From the NCBI RefSeq assembly GCF_000237925.1, contig NW_017386057.1:186001-250000 (forward strand): a DNA stretch of 64,000 nt. The letters run 5' to 3'. Source of the DNA: Schistosoma mansoni (Eukaryota > Platyhelminthes > Trematoda > Strigeidida > Schistosomatidae). The notes under the pieces are model-generated. The model did not search any database, was not told the origin of the DNA, and saw nothing but the letters and a program-made list of their open reading frames with translations. This document shows positions 1 through 12,132 of the stretch, piece after piece (position 1 is the stretch's first letter; each line of letters opens with the position of its first letter). The translations under genes were made by a program, and so were the position numbers.

Positions 1-190
1 ATACATAGTGCACTTACTATGTAATTAAAATAACGATCATTATAAAAAATTCAACACTCACTATTGTCTCGATAGTGTAATAAGAAGATGAATATTATCA
101 GAACTATGTGATATATTAGCGCAATACATTTCGAACAATCTGACCATACATATACTTGTTAAGAACATTGAAATTTATCAAAGGGACTAA
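1..190 (-). mobile_element. Penelope-like element 3' fragment (dispersed repeat)
   Basis: Bases about 70-175 are nearly the same as 21829-21915, which lies just beyond the end of a GIY-YIG reading frame on the minus strand. Shared stretches include 'atagtgtaataagaag' and 'gcgcaatacatttcgaac'. I infer that this is the untranslated tail of the same Penelope-like family, running off the left edge of the window. No coding part is visible here. Confidence 0.45.
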
Positions 191-513
191 TTGCTTTAAA
201 CTTAGTATTGTTTCTGAGACGATATTGAAATGACTTGTAGGTAACTATTTCCTTATCTTCACTAAATCAATTTTCACTTCAGTTCATTATCATAGATACA
301 TTTATTAGGATACGATGTTACATGTACATGATTTATTTAAAATATAACCAGTGTATATGAAAACAGCATCAAACACATATGCCTTATCAACTGACGTATA
401 AAAAATCTTTACTAACCTATCTAAATCATGATTCAATTAGAATTATAGTGAATTATATACATGTATTAATTTAATAAATAATATATATATTCATTATTTA
501 TTATAATTACTAT

Positions 514-1167
514 TGTAGTGTCGGTTGATATATTAAGCCGATATACCTTATTCTAGCTTCTGGACAAGCCAATATACCTACCCATCATGAATCACGTTTT
601 TACCTTGTTAATTATTCACTTATTAACCCTGATTACTTTTATATGAGCGTATGTTTGTGTAGACTTTTTATCCTATCCATCAGATGTCTATAATTTATTT
701 TTATCTGACTATAAATATTGATTAACGCTTGATTAAAGCGAGTTGGCTAACTGTTATATCGTGTGAACTCGTAATATATATGAACGTGCAATTAGAGAGG
801 TAGTGGATTTTACTGATCGGCGCAATGATGATGCATAAAATCGTACAAGCAGTCTTGATTGCGTATCGGCCCTGCTACTGCCTAGCCCAGCCCGTTAAGT
901 CCAGAACACAAATAACAACCTCGGCAATATGAATCATTATTTACAAACATACTGAGTTTTTATACAAACCAAAGTAATCAATAAACTGATTATAACTCAA
1001 GAATCGTATGATAATAAATCAAAGATCAAAATAAAGCTAATGATAAGAGAAACACGAATATGAATAGTTTAGTTACGTAACAATTGTACAATAGGAAATA
1101 GGCATAATACATTGGTCGATAAATAGTCCTTAGAGTTACCATTCATAATTCACCAGGGGATATAACA
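514..1167 (+). repeat. LTR-like dispersed repeat, diverged copy
   Basis: Starts TGTAGTG and ends GATATAACA. Its second half follows the same order of short blocks as 14878-15463 and 29556-30108 (for example 'agtaatcaataaactg', then 'ataataa', then 'agatcaaaat'). The TG...CA ends and the repeated length suggest a solo LTR, but flanks CTAT/CTTA are not a clean target duplication. An old and diverged copy; family unnamed. Confidence 0.4.
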
Positions 1168-1520
1168 CTTACCCTCCATCTCCACTGCGCGTCATTTTCG
1201 CTTCACTCTCTCCTATTCGCTTCATCACTCTGATTTCCTGTCCAGATCATTGAGTGTACAAAATATATGTATTCAAAATCCATTCTCATATTTGACTCAT
1301 TTAACTCCGTTATTCACCAACGAGGATTAAGTCATGTATTACATACGAGGATGGACAGGATGTATATTTTGACAACAATCATTCATACGATCAAATTGGA
1401 GTCAGATCTTAGCCCCTAACACTATATTTTCAGTTTAAAGTTAGCAAATTCGAATATACCATATTCTTGATAAATCATTTCACATTATATAAGATTAATT
1501 ATCATTAATTTAATTCGATT

Positions 1521-1775
1521 GGAAAATAATTTATACGAATATTCATCAAGATTAGAACGAATAGCTTGACAAAAATTGGGCGCCAAGTACAGAAAAGTCA
1601 TTATATGTGAAAAGTATATTTGAAATTATCTCAGAGATTGAAATTTAAATAAATCATTTCAATGTTTCATTCAGCTAACTTGTCTGAACTTCTTCAGGGT
1701 CCAGACAATTTAAGTGGATGAAACTTTGGAATTATCTAAATTTCAATCGGTGAGATTGTTTCAAATATAATTTTC
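1521..1775. repeat. Dispersed repeat with internal inverted repeat
   Basis: Contains 'gggcgcc' about 40 bases in, then two inverted arms ('attatctcagagattgaaa' against 'tttcaatcggtgagatt') around a middle with 'cttcttcagggtccagac'. The same order occurs at 51985-52205, where the middle reads 'tggaccagattgccaggcg'. No coding capacity is seen. Element type not recognised. Confidence 0.4.
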
Positions 1776-3547
1776 ATATATATAGACTATCATTAATTTA
1801 ATTAGTTCTCATGTCATAAGAAGAATTTTTCTTTTTTTTAGTGTATTAACATCATAAGACTGAATTAAAGTTGTATAATACTAAATTTAAGCAATGAATT
1901 CAATATGTAAGATAAAAATGTATCCATATAAAAATGGTTTCCTTAATCATTTTCAGTAATCTATTATGAATAACAAGTAGTATAATAATGACAATAATAA
2001 TTTTTTCAGTTTCAGAATCTCATAATTAAGCTTTAAATGTACTGTGAGAGAATCCATTTAAAAAAGATTTTCACTTCGGAATTGTTCAAACGAATAAAGA
2101 TGGTCTTGTGTGTAATTAATGGTTTAAACTAAGTCCATATCAGATCTCAGAAAAAGTTACTATTTCACAGTGTATATAATGCAAATAAAACAATCTGTAC
2201 AATATCCATTTGACTTCTTTGTTACTAATGAACTTATTTAAAATGAATCATATAACTATCAATTTACATACTACTGGAATAAAGTACTCGTGTGGTGATA
2301 AGTATTAGTGTTTTTCAAAATTTATCATAAAACATGAATGATAACGAAATTATATTGAATAGTTATTGTTGTGCACTACTTATTAGTAGCTGAAAGTTAA
2401 TATAGGAATTTCGATGTATTGAAATTTTCAATGCTTCATATTACTTTTGTGATGAAAATTTTCCTCGGAAATTTATATGTCGGCAATACAAGAAATCCAT
2501 TCCCTTGAGTTATCGCTTAATACTTTTAATTGTATGTAACTATTGCCAAAAGATTAATCACATTCAAGCAAATACAATGAGATCTTAACCTGAAATGTTT
2601 CAGCTAACACTTTGGTTTTATGACAGAAGTTATTTGATAACTAAACTAATTTACTTATGTAGATTATAGTAGTTAGAATTTATTTACCCTAGTCCAAACC
2701 ACTGAGGCAAAGAACTAAGAACATATAAGGAGGGAGTAAAGAGATTTCATAATGATATTATTAAAATAAAGTTGTAATATCAAATTCTCCATTCATATTC
2801 TTAAGTTTAAAGATATATCGTCTTTCTGAATACCAATCTGTGTACCATTTTAAAGTCTATCTACTTTTTGTTCATTTGAAAACTGTTTCAGTCCGTGTTA
2901 CTACCCTCTGGAAAATTAAGGACAACTAAAAAAATTGTCGATATCCCCTCATATCATTTTATGACTGGCTTTCGTAAAAATGTTATATCAGTTACTTGTG
3001 ATTTGAAGAAGAGAGGTAGTGGTGGCTTATTTGGATGAGGTGACATTTGTTACACTGTAGTCTGTCCTACTTGGTAGCTTGGATGCATTTTTGAAAGAGC
3101 TAGGAATATGCAAAAGATAACTATTTTCTATCAAGCTCTATTTCATTGCGATTTAAGCTCTTGTGTATTGTCTAAATATTGAGGTTTAAACATAAAATTT
3201 TATATTGTATTACTAGTGTAGAGAATGTATTGACACCTTGTGATTTGAATATTTATCTAATAGTAGAAACTGTATTCATGATAACTTAAATGTATAATAA
3301 TTATGGTAAACAGAAAACTAATCACCAAAAAATAATCCTAAAGATTTATTTGGACCTATAGTTTAAGAAAAGAACTTTAGATTGTTGACAATAATTAAAT
3401 TGATTTATAGTTATCAACCACCTTTAATTATTTAACAGTGAAATTCTTATTCACTACAGTAGTTTTTTTATGCTGACTAAATTTGTTTCATACATTTACC
3501 CGGTAAAGTAAAAAAAACATTTTATTTTGGTAAAATTACTTTAACAG
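1776..3547. other. AT-rich stretch upstream of the first visible exon
   Basis: I searched for the preceding exon of the Ig-repeat gene, which should supply the first half of an Ig domain and end in phase 0 just before a Trp-containing strand. No convincing exon was found here or in 1-514. It probably lies left of the window. Confidence 0.4.
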
Positions 3548-3716
3548 AATGGTAAAGAATTAAGGAAAGGTGACGGAAATTATGAAATTCAACAGATGCT
3601 TGGTATCACGTCACTTGAAATATATTCCTGTTCAGAAAGTGACTCTGGACGATATTCATGTCGTGCAGTGAATAGTCGTGGTGAACATGAAACAGAATGT
3701 AAGGTTATCGTTGAAG
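3548..3716 (+). CDS. Ig-protein exon: second half of I-set domain 1
   Basis: Acceptor ttttaacag, donor GAAG|gtgagt. Reads NGKELRKGDG... to ...CKVIVEG, with the Ig core S-D-S-G-R-Y-S-C at its middle. The N-terminal strands of the domain, with the first Cys and the Trp, must lie in an upstream exon. The intron just after it contains a 63-base block that recurs beyond the N gap (see findings). Confidence 0.85.
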
Positions 3717-6700
3717 GTGAGTCATAATAAAAAGAAGTATTGGATTATTCTTATTCATAAATAATTACTTTCTACATTTTAAGTGTCAGTCCATTTTAGT
3801 TAGTCCTTTTTCGGAAAAACTCATTATCGTTTAGTTGGTTAGTTGTATAGCATTCCGTCATAAAAAAATGTTGCCAAGTCATCGAAAGATAGTTAGAATT
3901 CACTTGAATCTGTTAAATAAGCCAGTGACTTGTGATCTGGTCGAACATCCTGTATACATTACCCAGATTTTGGGTTATTTGAGGATTGGTGTATTCCAGT
4001 CAAAAGTTGACCGTAAAAAGTCTAACTGAATGAATAATTTATTCACTATTTTTACTTAAAAAATATTTCCATATAATACAAGCTTATGACATTTCTGAGA
4101 TTTGATTGTATTTAATGTAAGTAACTTTAATTTACACCTAACTTACCTTCAATAAATGTATTCGAGTTATGATTACTTTTTTCCGGTACCATACATTCTG
4201 GATAATCATAAATTTTTGTTGATTGAATTGAATAATCTNNNNNNNNNNNNNNNNNNNNNNNNNNNNNNNNNNNNNNNNNNNNNNNNNNNNNNNNNNNNNN
4301 NNNNNNNNNNNNNNNNNNNNNNNNNNNNNNNNNNNNNNNNNNNNNNNNNNNNNNNNNNNNNNNNNNNNNNNNNNNNNNNNNNNNNNNNNNNNNNNNNNNN
4401 NNNNNNNNNNNNNNNNNNNNNNNNNNNNNNNNNNNNNNATAATAAAAAGAAGTATTGGATTATTCTTATTCATAAATAATTACTTTCTACATTTTAAGTG
4501 TAAATAGAGTTGTGTAGGTATCATTACCAAGTTTTGATTTGATAATTTTGAATAAATTGAGCATGGGGTAGATTGTCATAAATAAATTAATATCTTTGTA
4601 ATATCCCAATGAGTAGAAAAATTAGATTTTCTGACGTTTCACGACTCAGTGTAAGCCACTTCTTCAGAGAATAAATAACCAAATTAACATTAATCCAAGT
4701 TTAAATAGTACAACGGAACAACACGAATATTAACTGATCAATCAATAAACAGGTCTCAATAAATCAATGACATGTCATTTCATTTCGGTCAAGGTGATTC
4801 ATAAGCGACATGTATGTAAATTCGTGGGTATGTGTGCACTGTTAATGATGAAAAATGTGTAACCTTAATAATGACAAAGGATAGAGTTTGTTAGGTTTCT
4901 TTGTCTAAATAGAGTTAGTCTCCAACAAATACTGATATTTTCAATAAGATTTTGTTCACACTATTCTGTCTATACAGGATTCATAATTAGTTAATTCCTA
5001 TTTGTACGGAAGTTAACAAAATTTACAGCCCAGAGACTTATACTCCTTAGGAGAAATTCAGTCAAGTAAAGTTAATCTTTCTCAACCGATATATTTCGAT
5101 TTATTCTTTCATAGCGAGCCGTGTTAAACGATTTCTCAATGCTCAACATGCTGACCGAAAAATTCGTTCAAGTAGCCAACAACCTACTGGTTTTGAATCA
5201 AGAAATGAAAATTCTTCATGGCGTGATGATAAAAGAACTTTGACTCGTCTTACTGAAAGACATGCATCAGAAGTACGTGAAATTAATGAAACACGTGATA
5301 AATGGTCAAATAATGAAATCAGAGGATTACGTGACTTAGTGGAACATAGAACTTCTAATGGTGAGGTCCAGCCTATTCGAGTTGTTGCACCTAAATTGTC
5401 AAAAGGGCTAAAGCCCATTACACAAGCTGAATTAGGCAAAAGTTTCAAATTGGAAGCGAGATTCGAACCAACAAATCCTCCAACTAAAATTCAATGGTAT
5501 TTTAATAATCAAGTTAGTTGAAAAGGTTTTTAATGAATTCTTGTTTCATGAGAGTTTTATTGAATGTAATTAAATGTTTGACTTCATATATATTGGTGTT
5601 CTTGTCGAAACAAATCAATCGAGCAGGTATTATACGGCAATTATAATTCAATTTGATATATGCTATTTTGTTCTCTACTTTTATGGCATATTTTCATCCG
5701 CATCTTCTTAAGCATTCACAAATACTAATAAATACCAGTCTGCTTCATTGCATTTGTTATTTCATTATATTTGAAATTTTTGCTTTCTGTCATCTATTAA
5801 CTGATCACTGGAATCTTGTTTTACTTAAGGGGTTTTAAAATTTGACTAGACCTACTGTTATACCACTAGTTCTTAATAGTTTTGAGGTATTCATCTTATA
5901 GAACATCCTAATGGTTTGTTTACAGCAGTTGGTTGAGGTTATCTCGTTAAATGTACTGAAAATATAGATCAGCGAATGCATGGGATTTATTTAACTTGGT
6001 GCTTACACGAGTGAAAATAGTAATATAATTCAAATTTAACGACCATTTCCTAGTGCATGACATAATTGGACTAATCTACAGCAATCACTAACTGTAGATT
6101 CCATGTTTATCAACACTTATCAGGAAGACATATCTGCAACCTTGTGAAAACCAGCTTTTCACCACAGATTTGAAATATAATACAACTATCGAGTGAAAAT
6201 TCTGCGAATTGGGTAATTTAAATTCATTCTCACACCGTTATGCATTGGTTGCTTGATAAATATATTGCATAAATCATAACACTTCCAATTCATTTGGTTA
6301 CTATTGTTGTTTAATGACTGTTTTATCAAATAAGACTTGATATAAATAGAGAAAATCTTTATTAAGTTGACTTTTATCCATCGTGTAACACTATTTCGCA
6401 CTAAACAAAATTCCACTTTTTTTGGATTAAGAAATGTTTTTATATCATAATAAAATGGATTGTTCGGTAAACGTGTTACAATTGTGTAAACGTTTTTAAA
6501 ATTGTTAAATATTTACATTGAATTGCAGGAAATTACTTCAAATAGTAATATAAAGATCACAACATCTGAAGATGGTGAATTCAGTTATCTTGAAGTGTTT
6601 GATTCTAGTTTTGCAAATGCAGGTGATTACGAAGCTAAAGCTGGAACAACTATTACTCGAACCAGTGTCAAAATTGAAGGTATGTTTCATCTACTCCAGA

Positions 6701-9700
6701 AGGATATTTTGAAAAGTTAATTATTTTGTTTAGATTGGATTGAGGTGTACTAATTTAAGAATTTCTTAGATAGTTCATTTCGCGTTAAACTCCAAACAAC
6801 TGATTTCATAATAGTTTTATATCATACACCGTTGACAGAAAAGGGAACTGAATAAATATTTCATCGTATACATCGCATTTATATAATCGTCTTCTTTTTA
6901 TTTCTTTTACAACAGAATACAAGCACATTGTTGTGCTGTCAATAAGTTGGAATGTTATGTTCAACATGTTATAAGACTGTTAAATGTAATCTAAAGACTC
7001 ATCGATTATGTTGATAACTATATGTATACTAGTCCAATTTAGTGACTGAAACTTGTTTCCACTCATTTTATGCCTGTAATCAGTAAGATATAATACAAGG
7101 AATCAAACATTTCTTAAATTCTGTGCTTAATCTTGTTATTCGAATCACATTCTGAATTAGCAGGAGGTGATATAACTCATCTACAAAATTCCATCGTTTG
7201 ATTTCCTGATTACCAGATTTTAAAGTCTGATTTGCTTGAATATAGCATTCAAAAATTCTTTCATCAGTCTTAACAAGTAATGAATTTAATGGTAGACTCT
7301 CGTTTTTACAACCAATTTAATTTTTATGAATTATATTACTCTTGATATAAAATACTTTTTTTATTGCATATATAGCTCCAGCTAATTCATTGAATGGAAT
7401 GATAAATGAAATTGATGACGAACTGTCAGATGAATCTTCTGGCCAAGCTGTAGAACAAGTAATAAATAATGATGATGGAGGCATCATACCTAAAGCTGCT
7501 GGATTAGCTCCATTATTCACTGTCCATCCAATAAGCCAAACTGTCAAAGAAGGAGATACGGTGTGTTTAGAGTGCACTGTATCAGGAGATCCCATTCCAG
7601 AAGCTGAATGGTATTATAATGATGGTCCTATTCAAGCTGGACATATATTTTCCCAAGATAACGAAATCATAAAGCTTGAATTACAAGCTCTATTACCTGA
7701 AGACACTGGCACTTATGAGTGTCGTGCCACAAGTTCAATGGGAAAAGCATCGACTGTTGCCTTCCTTGTTGTCGAAGGTTAGTTAAATAAACGAACGGTT
7801 TCCTTTTTGAAAACCCTATCAAGTCGCTTCTTTCAACTAGAAAGTTTTTATCTAGGCTGATTTTAGTCTATGATAGAAATCCCCTTCGGTATTAACTAAA
7901 CTAAAAGACTAGACGGTAAACTGTTTTTCTAGTCTAAGGAGCCATCGTTAGCACAATATATTGAAGAAATAGGGAAGATTCAATTTCTAAATCACATGCA
8001 GACAGAGAAGTTGAAATTATTCTAAATATCATTTAAAATATCACAAGATATTAAATATAAAAGGTTTTGTCAATATATTGTTTTATGAGAGAATCCAATG
8101 GTTGAGCATAATTTATATCGGTGATTGGTTTTTTTAAACCAAAACTTCAGCTAAAGCATTTTGAGAAATAATTATTTTTTTCAAATTGAAATTCCTTGTT
8201 TAACCTAATCCATATTTTTGACTGAATCGTCTAATATTATGAAGGATACATTTCCTAAATTTTCTTTTCAAATCAGTACATTTATGTGTATATGTAACTT
8301 TCTACGTTTAGTCAATTATCTAAATAAATGAATATTCGTAAATATTTATAATTGTGCAAAGTATTCTATTATTCTTTTTAGAAAGTGAACTGTGAAAAAT
8401 GCATCATTCTATGATGTATAAAAGACATATTTGAAATTACATCCACATTATTGGAGCCGTTTTAAATAGAAATGGCGTATAAACCAGTAAAGTTACTACA
8501 GTCAATCTCGTGAAAACCAAAAGATGAAACCTTGAAAGAAAAGAAAAGCGGAACATTGCGTGAAAAGTACTTTGTTTCAGCTGAGAGAAACACTAAATTA
8601 GAAAAATTGGTCACCCTCCTCATGTTCGTCTTCACGAAGGTCAAATAACTGTCGAACGCCAGCGTCAACGCACGTGGAAAACTGTGGTCACATATTGGAC
8701 TGGGAAAATGTGGTTTTGATTGGAGGAAATATAAAGAACAGAGAATTTATAGGGGCTTGGGATTCGTGTCTGTCAGAAATCAATAAACACATTGAGATTG
8801 ATCTGCTTTATCAACCAAGAAGGAAAATTATGAATGAATACAGAATCAAAAATCAAGACGAAGGGGGAGATGATCAATATGTAGATAGCGACAGGATAAC
8901 GGTCAACAATAATCAACCAAGATTAGTGCTAACAGAAAAAGCTGGGAGTCATATGTGGAAAAATTTTAAGAGTGCACTTATATCTGAAGATTTGTTGATG
9001 TTGCTCAACAAAATAGTGGAATAAATCATTTAGCTCAAAGGATGAAACTTCACCAAAATCATATATTATAGTCGTAAAACAAAACCGTTCTTTTCGTTTT
9101 CGAACAAATATTAAGAGTTACACAATAATAATCATGCATTCCTTTGTATTGATTTTCTTTTATTTAAAAAAGTGGTATTTTATGTTTTAAAAAGAAGAAT
9201 GCTGAAAAACGTACCTCCGTTAATGAAAGTAAATAACACAACTGATAAGCCATAACAAATAAAAAGCACTTTGATAAAATCCCATGATACTGTGGCGTGG
9301 GTTACTTATATCCATATAAGTAGTATATAACAGTGGTCGGGCATTGAATGTATTTCAGCAGAAGATCGATAACGAAACGCAATTGNNNNNNNNNNNNNNN
9401 NNNNNNNNNNNNNNNNNNNNNNNNNNNNNNNNNNNNNNNNNNNNNNNNNNNNNNNNNNNNNNNNNNNNNNNNNNNNNNNNNNNNNNNNNNNNNNNNNNNN
9501 NNNNNNNNNNNNNNNNNNNNNNNNNNNNNNNNNNNNNNNNNNNNNNNNNNNNNNNNNNNNNNNNNNNNNNNNNNNNNNNNNNNNNNNNNNNNNNNNNNNN
9601 NNNNNNNNNNNNNNNNNNNNNNNNNNNNNNNNNNNNNNNNNNNNNNNNNNNNNNNNNNNNNNNNNNNNNNNNNNNNNNNNNNNNNNNNNNNNNNNNNNNN

Positions 9701-12058
9701 NNNNNNNNNNNNNNNNNNNNNNNNNNNNNNNNNNNNNNNNNNNNNNNNNNNNNNNNNNNNNNNNNNNNNNNNNNNNNNNNNNNNNNNNNNNNNNNNNNNN
9801 NNNNNNNNNNNNAATTAGATTCAATATTCACCATAGAATAACAATATATAGACTGGAGAAATAGTGCTCATGCTCTTTATCTCTCACAAGTATTTATAGC
9901 CACCTAAATTTTAGTAATTTACTAAAGGATTTGAAACGTTCTAAGATAACCATTAAATAGGTATCTGTCACATATTTTGGCGTATCAAAATTTCTAGTCA
10001 AGTATTTACGGATAGTTTTGTTCATAGTCTGTCTACCTGTCGACAATAATCACAAAATATATCTCACAAGTTTCTTAATGAACGGAAGTCATCTACTGTA
10101 ATTCGTTGTAAAAAACTGGTCAAAGTTAGGAAAGTACTTTTACTAAGTGAGTGATGATTCTGCATAAATATCTAACCTCGTTTTTCACATTAAACTTGAA
10201 GTGATGTCATCAATTTTTTTATAAATCGAATGATTTAAAAAAAATTCCTGTTTTATCATCTTACAGCTGCAGATGAAGAGCCGAAAGGACCTACCTTCCT
10301 TACCTTCCCACAATCACGTAGCGCTGAAGAAAATGAATCTGTTACTTTGAAGTGTTCCTTTGGTAATTCACCAGTTGAAGAAGGTGAGTAAGAAGTTCCA
10401 TTGAAAAAGCACACACATGAAGATAAAGTATGAAATGAAAATAACTTGAAATTTCATCAACTTTCTTCCGATTTACTATGTATGGTTTTCATGATTGCTT
10501 TTGTTTTGGTTTGTATTACCCAAGGGTTGGAAGTAATTAATCGTCAATTAGTTTCATGTTCAAAAAGGTACTTAATTTAACAAAGTTCTCGGAACCTGTA
10601 TAGGTGCACTGGAAAATGAAACTATATTATTTGGCTTATAAAAAGTGTTTGCTTTATCTTCAGTTAATCTGAATACAAATGCACTCATCAGCTGGTATGT
10701 TTTAGGGTATATATATAAGCATAGAGAGAAAGTGGGTGAAATAGAGTAGATTTTCTCATTTGTTTGCTCATATAGTTTCGTTTACTAATTTATGAGTATG
10801 CCTCCTAAATTAAAATGAAGCACAACGAGTGTAAATGTGATAAAAGGTTGAATCGCTCAGTTTTTATTATGTGTAAATTAAAACTTACTAGTGAAGTGAA
10901 GAAGTAACATTTTTAATGTTATGTTACACATAGAAATTATTTGAGCTTCATATACTAAGAATTTGTCTTTAATTTTATTTAGCATTCTATGGTCCATATT
11001 GGTTCAGGAAGTTCATCTAATTCAGAAACAATTTCTCAGTAGATTTTCAGGAATTACTTCATAAAGTAAAAGCTTAATTCTAAGCTTGGAAATCAAGGTT
11101 TAAAGTTGCCATGAAATACAGTTCACTCATTAGTAATCTATTTTGTGTATTACGATTTTTATTGACCAGTTAAGGAAATTGAATGAAAAAGATATCCTAA
11201 TTGACCCGAGGCTTGAAGATTATTGGCTCGATCACATGTAGGATAGTGCTACAGGGTTCATAGTCTCCGAACAATGAATAATTCTTTTTCTGGCAAAGTT
11301 TTGCTCTGTAAGCTGAATAGCTTGATCATGGCACTTTCATTGTTCTTTAAGATAACATGATAAATACAACATTGGGATAGAAGTGAGTTATTCGGACATC
11401 TACACATATTACTGACGGCTTGAAGTTTACACTAAAAATGTCTTTCAGAAGAAAGATGAAAGCTTCACTATCAAACCATTCAACTCAGAGAACGACCTCC
11501 AACAAAATTATCCATCTGAGCTACATATCTTTTTGAACATCTTATTGCCCTGTTGATTTTAACTTTCAAACTACGACTCTAAAGCAACCTAAGAAATAAT
11601 TTGAATGTGTTCAAAAACTATTGTGATCAGAGATTTGGTACTCCGAGTAACAATCGTTGATCAGTAGTGTGGAGTAAATAGTTCACGGTTTACTAATACT
11701 TAGTTCCTTCCTCATTGGTTTCTATTAATAATTTATCTTTTCACATATATGCTTTCATAATGTTAACTGTATGAAAAATTTAAAAGTTTCATCAAACTTA
11801 TTATTTTTGAACCATTTTTATAAAACTTTAGTTTTTTGGTTTCGCAACGATACTCCGTTGGATTCTAATTATTGTGATTTTGATAAATCTACTCAAACAA
11901 GTATATGCATCCTTCCATCGGTGAAAGCATCAAATGATTCTGGAATTTATTCCGTAAAAATTATAGATGTTAATGGTAACTCATTTGTATGTAAATTTTA
12001 CCTACAAGTCCTACCATCTTTATTGATGAATGATAATAATTCAATTAAAGTTATTTAA
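3548..12058 (+). CDS. 3' end of a muscle-type immunoglobulin-repeat protein (titin/twitchin/kettin class)
   Basis: Six exons with good splice sites: 3548-3716, 5115-5512, 6529-6679, 7376-7777, 10267-10383 and 11832-12058, stop TAA at 12056. All junctions keep frame; introns that separate domains are phase 1 and the one inside domain 2 is phase 0. About 487 codons are visible, giving four I-set-like Ig domains (first one N-terminally cut) and a charged linker between domains 1 and 2. The D-x-G-x-Y-x-C signature is clear in domains 1 and 3 and reduced in 2 and 4. No signal peptide, transmembrane segment, kinase or FN3 domain is seen. Proteins of this class are sarcomere or dense-body scaffolds; which one this is cannot be told from the tail. 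Introns hold PLE, LTR and other repeats. The start is missing. Confidence 0.85.
5115..5512 (+). CDS. Ig-protein exon: charged linker and first half of Ig domain 2
   Basis: Acceptor ctttcatag, donor CAA|gttagt. The first ~85 codons are rich in Arg, Glu, Asp and Ser, likely helical (R-L-T-E-R-H-A-S-E-V-R-E-I-N-E-T-R), and are not Ig-like. The rest begins a beta-sandwich: APKLSKGLKPITQAELG..., F-K-L-E-A-R-F, and ends at IQWYFNNQ. The usual first Cys of the Ig fold is Ala here (L-E-A-R-F). Confidence 0.85.
6529..6679 (+). CDS. Ig-protein exon: second half of Ig domain 2
   Basis: Acceptor tgaattgcag, donor GAAG|gtatgt. Continues the domain with I-K-I-T and F-S-Y-L-E-V, then N-A-G-D-Y-E-A-K-A-G. 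The second Cys position is Ala, so both disulphide cysteines of this domain are replaced, a pattern common in intracellular muscle Ig domains. Confidence 0.85.
7376..7777 (+). CDS. Ig-protein exon: acidic linker and complete I-set domain 3
   Basis: Acceptor catatatag, donor GAAG|gttagt. After an acidic linker (E-I-D-D-E-L-S-D-E-S-S) a whole I-set domain follows: P-L-F-T-V-H-P, D-T-V-C-L-E-C, A-E-W-Y-Y-N, L-P-E-D-T-G-T-Y-E-C-R-A and a closing V-E-G. It is the best preserved domain and the main basis for the family call. Confidence 0.9.
8455..9024 (+). mobile_element. Penelope-like element relic, GIY-YIG endonuclease end (intronic)
   Basis: Frame ending at 9024 carries THVENCGHILDWENV, then R-E-F-I-G-A-W and I-N-K-H-I-E-I-D-L-L-Y-Q-P. 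These match the order seen at the C-terminus of PLE-type GIY-YIG domains (H..GH..DW, then an EA-like helix). The upstream GIY-YIG half is decayed. It sits inside an intron of the Ig gene. The family call rests on my recall of the motif pattern. Confidence 0.6.
9291..9385 (+). mobile_element. LTR fragment, same family as 39146-39442, running into an N gap
   Basis: Starts TGTGGCGTGGG and follows the family pattern ('cttatatccatataagtag', 'gtcgggcattgaatgtattt'). The N run at 9386-9812 hides the rest, so it may be a solo LTR or one end of a larger element. The family is an LTR retroelement fossil by its TG...CA ends and 4 bp duplications elsewhere in the window. Confidence 0.6.
10267..10383 (+). 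CDS. Ig-protein exon: first half of Ig domain 4
   Basis: Acceptor catcttacag, donor GAAG|gtgagt. Reads DEEPKGPTFLTFPQSRSAEE then E-S-V-T-L-K-C-S-F, i.e. the A to C strands of an Ig domain. It is too short for an open-frame scan but has correct phase on both sides and joins to the last exon. Confidence 0.85.
11832..12058 (+). CDS. Ig-protein last exon: second half of Ig domain 4 and C-terminus
   Basis: Acceptor aaaactttag. Begins V-F-W-F-R-N-D-T-P-L, then a domain core N-D-S-G-I-Y-S-V (second Cys replaced by Val) and a short tail ending N-N-S-I-K-V-I before TAA. The protein ends about 15 residues after the last Ig strand. Confidence 0.85.
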
Positions 12059-12126
12059 AATTATATATTTTGTACAGGAAAACTAACTTGTCCTAAAGTC
12101 ATCATGATAAATGGTTTGAAAATTAT

Positions 12127-12132
12127 AATAAA
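12127..12132 (+). promoter_or_regulatory. Candidate polyadenylation signal of the Ig gene
   Basis: AATAAA 69 bases after the stop codon. It is the first such hexamer downstream; in AT-rich DNA the motif is common, so position is the only support. Confidence 0.4.

Noticed and set aside
5143-5448. Minus-strand frame of 101 codons
   Set aside because: Antisense shadow of the Ig-gene exon 5115-5512.
7317-7595. Minus-strand frame of 92 codons
   Set aside because: Antisense shadow of the exon carrying Ig domain 3.
4138-9841. Long frames spanning the N runs at 4239-4438 and 9386-9812
   Set aside because: They are made of unknown bases and say nothing about coding.
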